A stretch of 48,006 nt of DNA from a virus: positions 1-48,006 of the IMG/VR virus record IMGVR_UViG_3300035701_000057, one strand, 5' to 3'. The notes under the pieces are model-generated. The model searched no databases and was not told the DNA's origin. It worked only from the letters and a program-made list of their open reading frames with translations. The position numbers were made by a program, and so were the translations under genes. Shown here one piece after another: positions 1 through 6,354 of this stretch. How positions within the stretch are numbered: the stretch's first letter is position 1; each line of letters opens with the position of its first letter.

Positions 1-526
1 CTTCCCACATCACGTTGGATGACGGGTTCTTTCCCGCGTTCGTGTTGATCACGAACCCCGTGTTCGTCTGGCTGTCCACCGACCAGTTCCGAACGTCCGC
101 ACCCCCGATGGCCACGCTATAGTTGGCATCGGAAAACGCCGTGGCGAACACAACCGCCGCCGTCTTGGGGTTCCCCGTAAACTGCGCCGGGATGATCATC
201 CCCGACTTGAACCCGGTGGTCGCGGCCCGTTGCCAGATTGCCGCATTCGCCTCGTTGTGAAGGCAGACAAACGCCCGTTCAGCCTCCACGTTGATCCATC
301 GGGAACCCACCGCGTAGCCGTCCCACACATCATCGTGGGTGGTGGGATCCGTGGTCGCCTCCAGATTGTCCAGTTCATACACCGCCGTAACAGCCTTGGT
401 GGTCGCATCCACCGTGTGCGCGGCGTTGTTCGGGCACTCCGTGGGGGGATCCTCAAGGATGGTGTACCCGTAGACGAGGACGTCCTCCGTCACGCAGTAG
501 ATCCGATACTGTTTCTTCAAGAGCAT
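1..526 (-). CDS. Tail fibre/appendage-like protein, C-terminus cut by window edge
   Basis: Reading runs from an ATG at 526 off the left edge (175 codons seen). The start lies nine bases after the stop of the upstream gene, whose TGA is part of the ribosome binding site (TGAGGT). Residues about 60-100 (DVWDGYAVGSRWIN, AFVCLHNEANAAIW) match a module common in phage tail appendages. Residues about 120-165 (KTAAVVFATAFSDANYSV, GFVINTNAG) form a beta-rich domain also present in the small protein at 1355-1663. From family knowledge such domains sit on virion surfaces and may bind glycans; host binding here is inference. No catalytic motif is visible. It is the last visible member of the fibre cluster. 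Confidence 0.75.
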   Translation of the reverse strand, partial: MLLKKQYRIYCVTEDVLVYGYTILEDPPTECPNNAAHTVDATTKAVTAVYELDNLEATTDPTTHDDVWDGYAVGSRWINVEAERAFVCLHNEANAAIWQRAATTGFKSGMIIPAQFTGNPKTAAVVFATAFSDANYSVAIGGADVRNWSVDSQTNTGFVINTNAGKNPSSNVMWE

Positions 527-535
527 GGGACGACC

Positions 536-1351
536 TCAAGCAACAGCCGCAAGATCCACGGCGGCGGAATCCACAGTAAACGCTCCTGCCCCGCTTCGAT
601 ACATCTGAACCTCAACTACCTTGACCCCCGAGGTAGGGATGTTTGCCAAGTCGGCGGTTTTCAACGTCGGGACGGTCTCCGTAAACGTAAGGGTAGCCAA
701 GGTCGTGTTGTCCGTGATGTTCTTGAAAGTTGCGGTCCCGGTGACCCCAGAGGCCACATATCCGAAAACATAAAGCTTACCTACCACCGTCAACCCAGAA
801 CCCTGCCACCTTGAAAAATCAAGGATGGTCCTCGCCTTCACTTGTGGGGTGGCGGAAGTGGTGGAAGCCGCAGTAACCGACCCATTGGCCCCCGGCTGGG
901 GCAGGAAGGTGAACGCCTCCAACTTGACTATCTCGCCTGATGCACGAAGCGACTCCTTCGGGTTGATGAAAACCTTTCCAGAGGCCCCCACCACCGCGAC
1001 CTGTCCGATCTCCTGCACCCGAGCCGATGCAGTCGGGGCCGTGAAAATAAAATTTCCCGAGGTCGAAAGATACACCGGATCCCCGATGGTCCGTCCCGTG
1101 GTGACCGCAGTCACCAACCCCCGGATGGCCGCATCACCATCAGCATTATGATCAATGGCGGACAGGAGATAGCCAATCGCGGACTTGTTCTGCCCGGATG
1201 TATTTTCGGCAAGTTGGACCAACATGAATCCGGTGGTAGGATCAAGGCCCGACACCGCGACCAGTTTACCAGCCGCCAACTGCACCCCGGTCTGGTTCCG
1301 AACCCGGAACGATTGAGCCACTTCAACAGCGGTGTTGTCTATCCTATGCAT
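536..1351 (-). CDS. Virion appendage protein with decoration-like N-terminal module
   Basis: A 271-residue protein starting with ATG one codon after the stop of the 1355-1663 gene. The N-terminal ~120 residues contain GVQLAAGKLVAVSG, a mid-module GDPVYLSTSG and QEIGQVAVVGASGKVFI. This resembles DUF2190/decoration-like beta modules and recurs at the C-terminal ends of the fibre proteins at 3951-4859 and 4873-6345. The C-terminal ~130 residues are Thr/Ser/Val-rich and predicted to be a beta sandwich (TATFKNITDNTTLATLTF). No enzyme motif is seen. Position among fibre genes suggests a structural tail appendage or accessory capsid-surface protein; the exact role is unknown. Confidence 0.7.
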   Translation of the reverse strand: MHRIDNTAVEVAQSFRVRNQTGVQLAAGKLVAVSGLDPTTGFMLVQLAENTSGQNKSAIGYLLSAIDHNADGDAAIRGLVTAVTTGRTIGDPVYLSTSGNFIFTAPTASARVQEIGQVAVVGASGKVFINPKESLRASGEIVKLEAFTFLPQPGANGSVTAASTTSATPQVKARTILDFSRWQGSGLTVVGKLYVFGYVASGVTGTATFKNITDNTTLATLTFTETVPTLKTADLANIPTSGVKVVEVQMYRSGAGAFTVDSAAVDLAAVA

Positions 1352-1354
1352 GGG

Positions 1355-1663
1355 CTACGAAGTCTCCCCGTTCTTGATCGCCGTCCAGAAGGTATTGCCG
1401 GTCAAGGCTGTTCCTGTGTTAGCGTTGATCGTGAATCCCGAAGCCGACTTGCTTTCAATCGTCCAACTTCGGCTGTCTTCCCCGGTCACCGTTACCGCAT
1501 AGTTGTTGTCCGCGAAGGAAGCACTAAATGCCACAGCGGCCTTCTTCGGGGTTCCGGAGAAAGACCCGGAAGCGACGATCCCCGCCTTCGTCGGCAAAAC
1601 GGCAACACCGGAAGCCCTCTGCTTTCCGGTGGTCGTATCCAAAAGAACGTGCTTCAACGCCAT
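1355..1663 (-). CDS. Small beta-domain virion protein (lectin-like repeat)
   Basis: A 102-residue protein whose ATG directly follows the TAG of the upstream glycosyltransferase gene, implying translational coupling. After a short N-terminus (MALKHVLLDTTTGKQRA, similar to the start of the 3951-4859 fibre), residues about 38-85 (KKAAVAFSASFADNNYAVTV, GFTINANTG) repeat the domain in the partial protein at 1-526. The stand-alone domain may be an accessory fibre subunit or a fibre tip. It resembles in layout the H-type lectin-like domains found on phage tails, but glycan binding is inference from pattern only. Confidence 0.65.
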   Translation of the reverse strand: MALKHVLLDTTTGKQRASGVAVLPTKAGIVASGSFSGTPKKAAVAFSASFADNNYAVTVTGEDSRSWTIESKSASGFTINANTGTALTGNTFWTAIKNGETS

Positions 1664-2686
1664 CTACCAGCCCCCGTCTGCGGCCTCTTGGCATACTTCC
1701 TGATACCGCAGACCCATCTTCTCCTTGGAGAACTCAGCCGCCCGCTCCCGGCACCGTTCCGGGGAGATGGAGGCCACGGCGTCCGACTTTACCAAAGCCT
1801 CCATCTCTTCCTGCCCGTCCACAAGGAACCCGGTCTCCTTGTTGACCACGATCTCCCTTGGACTGCCCCGGTCGAACGTGATGACGGGCATCCCGCAAGC
1901 CATGGCCTCCACCATCACCAGACCGAACGGCTCGGCGTCCCACAGGATCGTGTTCAGCAGGGCCTTCCGGGTGGAGTACAGTTCCACCGTCTTCTCCCTA
2001 CTGACCCCGCCCCAATACTTGATCTCCCCGGTACAGCCGTCCTTCACCCTCTTGGTGTACTGGGGCTCATTGCTGAACTTATCGTCCCCAACCACATCCA
2101 GCGAAACCTTCATCTTCTGGGCGATTTCAACCGCCACATGGGGTCCCTTGATCGTGGACATCCGGCCCATGAACAAGTACCGCCCGTTCCGCTTCTTCTC
2201 CTTCGGCATCCTCCGGTAGAAGTCCAGATCCACCCCGTTGTAGACCGTCCGGCATTGGACCCCCAGATGCCGCTGGATCCTCCGCGTATGGTCCTTGGAG
2301 ATCCCAACCAAGCAGGGCTTCTCCAGCGGAGGCGGCTTCACGTACATGGTCTCGATGGGCGCGTGGCAAACGCCCACGATGGGCGACTTCAGGCTCCCAT
2401 CCATCTGGGCCGTGTACGACCACTTCTCCCAACTATGATCCACGATCACGTCGTAGTTCTTCAGACGGTCCCTGTAACCGGAGAACGCCTGCTGTTCCGA
2501 CTCCCGCTGGGTCGTCCCGTGCAACTCCACCCCGGGCGGTGGAACGCTCCCCAAGGGGGCCACCAGAAGCACTTCATTCCCCGGCTTTGCCAAGCCTTCA
2601 GCACACCAGTACGCGATCTGTTCCAATCCGCCATATGCCTTCAGGGGAATCGGCCAGATCGTCGTGGAAATCACGCAAATTTTCAC
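1664..2686 (-). CDS. GT4-family glycosyltransferase
   Basis: The chosen start is the GTG at 2686, which overlaps the upstream stop (GTGA) and follows a strong GGAGGTGA site. It gives 340 residues beginning MKICVISTTIWPIP. Longer in-frame extensions lack a good site and overlap the upstream gene. The protein has the two-domain GT-B layout: N-terminal Rossmann with YGGLEQIAYWCAEGLA (residues 18-33), a linker, then the donor domain with RYLFMGRMSTIKGPH and the retaining GT4 E-x7-E signature (E252 to E260 in EPFGLVMVEAMACG). It should transfer a sugar from a nucleotide-sugar donor in the cytoplasm. The acceptor is unknown: its place among fibre genes suggests a virion protein or host envelope glycan. 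Confidence 0.88.
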   Translation of the reverse strand: MKICVISTTIWPIPLKAYGGLEQIAYWCAEGLAKPGNEVLLVAPLGSVPPPGVELHGTTQRESEQQAFSGYRDRLKNYDVIVDHSWEKWSYTAQMDGSLKSPIVGVCHAPIETMYVKPPPLEKPCLVGISKDHTRRIQRHLGVQCRTVYNGVDLDFYRRMPKEKKRNGRYLFMGRMSTIKGPHVAVEIAQKMKVSLDVVGDDKFSNEPQYTKRVKDGCTGEIKYWGGVSREKTVELYSTRKALLNTILWDAEPFGLVMVEAMACGMPVITFDRGSPREIVVNKETGFLVDGQEEMEALVKSDAVASISPERCRERAAEFSKEKMGLRYQEVCQEAADGGW

Positions 2687-3909
2687 AGGGTCACCTCCAC
2701 CACAAAGAAACTCCAGCCGTCGTAACGAAGGACATCCAGCACGTACTTTCCGCCGAAGACCTCCTTCAAATCCCTTCGGAGAGTCTTCTCGTCGTAGTGC
2801 CGGACGTGATAGAGGTGGGGGACTTTCTTCTCGTCCGTCACCGCCAACGCGCCCTTCGTTCCTTCGGCCACCAGTTCGTCCCACCCGATCCCCCGGGTTT
2901 CCATCTCCTCTTCCTTGGTATGAAGGGGCTTGTGTCGTGCATCCCATTCATGTTCATTCGGGATCGTGAGCAGGATCTTGTGGCGTGTGACCCTCTTGGC
3001 CTCCTTCAAAACCTTGATGGGATCCGGAACGTGTTCCAGAATCTCCGCCAAGACCGCCGTGTCAAAATGCCGATCAGGAAACGGCATATCGTCCGCGTTG
3101 GATCGGACAAAGTTCTGGAGGGAGTAGACATCCAAGTCCACCCCGGTCACCTTGTCCTTGTAGGCTTCGGGGCCGAACATCTGACCGTCATGGCACCCGA
3201 TGTCCACGATGGTCCCAATCGCCCGCTCCCGAACCCACCCGAACCGGTCCTTCTTCCTTGAATCTCCTGCCGGAATCGCCCCGTCCTTCCCCGACATGAA
3301 CAACCCAAGGTGTTCACATTCGACCAAGGGATGGGCCAGCGGGCGAATATCCAGTTCCTTCCGGCACCTCCGCAGGAAGTAGAAATCCTCGCTACACCCC
3401 TCTGGTCGGGGTTTCTTATCTATGGTCCACAGGAACCACGGGTTCTCCCTCGTCACCGGAAGGCGCTTCAGGATCGAGTTGTGGATCAGCAGGCACCCTG
3501 CCCCCGCCAGATCCACGGAAAAGGGAGCGGTCTTCGGGTAATCCCGAAGCATCTCGACCCCCTTGTCATTCTCCATCCAGAGGGCGGGTCCGAACGGGAC
3601 CCTCCTCCTGTGATAGATCCCAGACACCAGCGGGTGCCCGAGAGCCATCAACTTCTCCAGACAGTCCGGCGGAACAACGACATCGGAGTCCAGAAAGAAC
3701 AGCCACTCCGCATCCATCTCCAGCGCCATCTTCGCCAGAGTGTTCCGCCCCATGTCATAGGGCTGACCCGTGGCCTCCCCAATGTCCCACCTTTGGGGAA
3801 GCCGTAGCATCCGCAGGCCGAACCCCCACTTCACGGATGTAAAGTCCGTGTGGATGATTCCAACCAGCACATCCAGCCTGTGTTTGGGAAACTCCCACGA
3901 CCCAGCCAT
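2683..3909 (-). CDS. Bifunctional GT2-like glycosyltransferase / SAM methyltransferase fusion
   Basis: A 408-residue protein with GAGGTGAACC ahead of its ATG. The N-terminal ~200 residues look like a GT-A (GT2-like) fold: DVLVGIIHTD, a metal-binding FFLDSDVVVPP (DxD at 74-76) and SEDFYFLRR (173-181), matching the acidic ED motif expected of a catalytic base. The C-terminal ~180 residues are a class I methyltransferase: VDIGCHDGQMFG (motif I, 235-246), GVDLD (motif II) and DMPFPDRHFDTAVLAEILEH (Methyltransf_11-like post I). Its stop overlaps the GTG start of the GT4 gene, so the two are probably co-translated. Inference: sugar addition followed by methyl capping, or methylation of the same acceptor. 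The fusion is in one frame with no sign of a frameshift. Confidence 0.85.
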   Translation of the reverse strand: MAGSWEFPKHRLDVLVGIIHTDFTSVKWGFGLRMLRLPQRWDIGEATGQPYDMGRNTLAKMALEMDAEWLFFLDSDVVVPPDCLEKLMALGHPLVSGIYHRRRVPFGPALWMENDKGVEMLRDYPKTAPFSVDLAGAGCLLIHNSILKRLPVTRENPWFLWTIDKKPRPEGCSEDFYFLRRCRKELDIRPLAHPLVECEHLGLFMSGKDGAIPAGDSRKKDRFGWVRERAIGTIVDIGCHDGQMFGPEAYKDKVTGVDLDVYSLQNFVRSNADDMPFPDRHFDTAVLAEILEHVPDPIKVLKEAKRVTRHKILLTIPNEHEWDARHKPLHTKEEEMETRGIGWDELVAEGTKGALAVTDEKKVPHLYHVRHYDEKTLRRDLKEVFGGKYVLDVLRYDGWSFFVVEVTL

Positions 3910-3950
3910 GGTTCACCTCATGGCGTTACGGGAAAAAGGGAAACGAACAG

Positions 3951-4859
3951 TTAGTCATAAATCTGGACGTACTCCGAATCGACCCGGAGAACCAGACCGC
4001 TCGCGCTCATGACGGTCCCCAACTTCTGCTGGATGTCACCGCTCGCAGAGGGAGGCGTCGTGGTCAGGATCCCGCCCGTTCCGACGAAGGCACGCTTCCC
4101 GCGATCCGCCCCCGCGAAGGCGTAGTAGTCCGCGAAGTAACGGCCATCCAAGGCCACCCGAACGAGGGAGCCCGAAGCCACGCCACTCATGGCGATACCC
4201 ACGGCGGGCATCTTGGCGATGTTGTTCGCTTTGGCGACAATCGCCAGACCGGAACCGTTCAGGGCAACCGCCAGCCCGCTCCCGGCAATGTCCTCACCGG
4301 CCACGAACACGGACGGATCCTGTAGCATCTCGGCCACGTCGTTGGGGATGATGATCCCCGAGGCCAGATGCCATTGCTGGATCTGCCCGCTGGCGATGTC
4401 GGAAGTGTTGATCGCGCCTGTGGCGAAGTTCCCCGACTGAATGGCGTAGTCCCCGATGGTTCCGGAAACCACGGCTCCGGAGGCAATCGTTCCGACAGTC
4501 ACCGCACCGCTGGCGATGTTGCCCGAAACAACTGCACCGGCCCCGATGGTGCCGCTCGATACCGCACCCGAAGCGATGTCACCGAACCCCACCGCCCCGG
4601 AGGCGATGTTGCCGGAATTGACGGCATCCTCTCCGAGAGCCCCGGAGGAGACCGCGCCGGAAGCGACAGTTCCATAGGTCACCGACCCGGAACTGAGGTT
4701 CCCAGACAGAACAGCCCCGGCTCCAATCGTACCGCTGGCAACCGCGCCAGAGGCGATGGTCCCGAAGGCCACGGAACCGGAACCGAGTTCCCCGGAAAGC
4801 AGGGCGCGGGCAACCTGCGTCCCGCTTTCGGTGTTCAGAAGAATAGGCTTGAACGACAT
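3951..4859 (-). CDS. Tail fibre protein with SGAV/SGTI repeats
   Basis: A 302-residue protein; the start follows TAGGAGGTGAGAG. Residues about 22-165 are a degenerate five-residue repeat of the type SGAVx-SGTIx, with Ile or Val at a fixed spacing. This is typical of beta-helical or triple-stranded shafts of phage fibres. The C-terminal ~120 residues form a decoration-like module (GSGLAIVAKANNI, TTPPSASGDIQQKLGTVM) shared with the 536-1351 and 4873-6345 proteins. The N-terminus (MSFKPILLNTESGTQVA) resembles that of 1355-1663. No membrane segment or catalytic motif is seen. A structural fibre role is well supported; the receptor is unknown. Confidence 0.8.
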   Translation of the reverse strand: MSFKPILLNTESGTQVARALLSGELGSGSVAFGTIASGAVASGTIGAGAVLSGNLSSGSVTYGTVASGAVSSGALGEDAVNSGNIASGAVGFGDIASGAVSSGTIGAGAVVSGNIASGAVTVGTIASGAVVSGTIGDYAIQSGNFATGAINTSDIASGQIQQWHLASGIIIPNDVAEMLQDPSVFVAGEDIAGSGLAVALNGSGLAIVAKANNIAKMPAVGIAMSGVASGSLVRVALDGRYFADYYAFAGADRGKRAFVGTGGILTTTPPSASGDIQQKLGTVMSASGLVLRVDSEYVQIYD

Positions 4860-4872
4860 CTCTCACCTCCTA

Positions 4873-6345
4873 TTATAAAACCAAGGTCGAACGCCGACCC
4901 AATTCCACAATCAAATCGCCCATGGCCGAAACGTATCCGACCTCCTGAAGGGAGCGTCCGGACACGGTAACAGGGGAATTAACCGTCAGTCCTCCGGCGA
5001 CATCAACGAACACCGTCTTCCCGACATCTGCCGCCGCGAAGGACAACCCAGCAACCCGTCCGCAAATGACGGGATCAAAAGAGAAATTCATGGAGACGTT
5101 GGCCGGGGCAACCCCATCCGTTGGCATCTTGATGAGGGTGTCCGCCCGGGACCGGAACCACTTTCCCGTCACCGGATCCTTGTAAACCGGATCTCCCGCC
5201 GCCAGCGCCTCTCCCGCAACTTGTGTGAAGACAGCAATATACCCAGCGGATCCACTACCGGGAATGGTGATATTCACCCGGTTGTTCGCCGGATCTTCCG
5301 CCGCCGTGACACCCGGACCAATGAAATTCAGGATAGGATGCTCGCCTACCGTCGCGCCCTCTTCCTGAATCCGGATTTTCTGAGGATCGGCCAGAATCCC
5401 GCTCAACCCATCCACGTCCACCTGATCATGCCCGCCCTTTTCGTGGGTCGGGGCGTGAGGGCCGACCTGCGTGGCATCCATCGGATGGACGTGGTCGGCA
5501 CGCGACAGGGAGCAGGAATCGCCTTCTTTCCCGGGACCCGGCACCTGCTTGGCAGGAAAGGCCACGGAGACGTGATGCTTATGGTCAGCGCGGGGGATCT
5601 TGAGGGAGATTCCCGCACCCGCAGGCCCCGCCGTGGCTGGAGCCAGATCGGCATCCTTGGCCGTTTCGACCTTGTGTCGGTGATCGATCCGGGCCGCCGA
5701 CGCCACCGTACCCGGACTGGCGGTGGATCCAGCCTCAACTGGTGAGGGGTTGCTGTTCGCCAACGGGGTGCTGGTGGCCCCATCCGCGATCCCCGCCAGT
5801 TTCACCTTGTCCCGTGGATCCATGAACCCCGGAATCTGGCGGGTGACCAAGGCGTGGAGTTCGCCGCCCGCCCGCTTCCCGTGGGAATGAACATGATCAG
5901 CGCGGGACAATTCATCCGAAACTCCGGGCGCAAGGGCAAGGTCCGAGATATCCCCGGGAATCCCCGTCGCAACCTTGTGCTTGTGATCCCCTCGCACCAA
6001 ATTCGGGGAAGATCCCGCGCTGGAATCCGTCGCGTCAGAAGTGGAAATCTCGGGGGTATCGGCGGTGGCGACCCCGTGGCTATGATCCACCCGTGAGGCG
6101 GTCTCTTCCGTGCCGGGATCGGGGGCGTTCCCGGCCTGAACCTGCTTGGGTTCATCGGAGGAGAGCAGGATGAACTTGAGGTCGTCCAGCCGCGCTTGGA
6201 TGTCCGCGTAGGTGCCCTGCGGCTTCAAGCCGAGGATCACGGTGACGGCATCGATCTGCTCTTCCTGCTTGTTGTGGTCGTGTGCGAGGACAGTATCCAC
6301 GTGGTCTGTGACGGTCTTCTCGATGTAGGGATACTGATACGCCAC
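4873..6345 (-). CDS. Tail fibre protein with DHxH collar-type repeats
   Basis: The start is a GTG at 6345 with GGAGTGAG upstream; the product is 490 residues. The N-terminus has AHDHNKQEEQIDAV, the type of attachment segment seen in baseplate-linked fibres. The middle carries at least six copies of a module ending in DHxH (VDHSHG, GDHKHK, ADHVHS, IDHRHK, ADHKHH, ADHVHP), each preceded by S/A-R or R-G. In known long fibres such HxH pairs coordinate metal ions in a trimeric stalk. The C-terminal ~120 residues carry the decoration-like module (ALAAGDPVYKDP, LQEVGYVSAMG). It is the first fibre gene after the baseplate gpI gene, so it probably attaches to the baseplate. Confidence 0.82.
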   Translation of the reverse strand: MAYQYPYIEKTVTDHVDTVLAHDHNKQEEQIDAVTVILGLKPQGTYADIQARLDDLKFILLSSDEPKQVQAGNAPDPGTEETASRVDHSHGVATADTPEISTSDATDSSAGSSPNLVRGDHKHKVATGIPGDISDLALAPGVSDELSRADHVHSHGKRAGGELHALVTRQIPGFMDPRDKVKLAGIADGATSTPLANSNPSPVEAGSTASPGTVASAARIDHRHKVETAKDADLAPATAGPAGAGISLKIPRADHKHHVSVAFPAKQVPGPGKEGDSCSLSRADHVHPMDATQVGPHAPTHEKGGHDQVDVDGLSGILADPQKIRIQEEGATVGEHPILNFIGPGVTAAEDPANNRVNITIPGSGSAGYIAVFTQVAGEALAAGDPVYKDPVTGKWFRSRADTLIKMPTDGVAPANVSMNFSFDPVICGRVAGLSFAAADVGKTVFVDVAGGLTVNSPVTVSGRSLQEVGYVSAMGDLIVELGRRSTLVL

Positions 6346-6354
6346 AACTCACTC

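Noticed and set aside
1148-2725. Long open frame on the plus strand (525 codons)
   Set aside because: It lies opposite the GT4 glycosyltransferase and neighbours, has no ribosome site and reads as low-complexity Arg/His/Leu-rich protein, as expected from antisense of GC-rich genes.
3951-4859. Tandem DNA repeat or microsatellite in the fibre gene
   Set aside because: The repeat is regular at protein level, but the DNA units differ too much for a recent tandem array.
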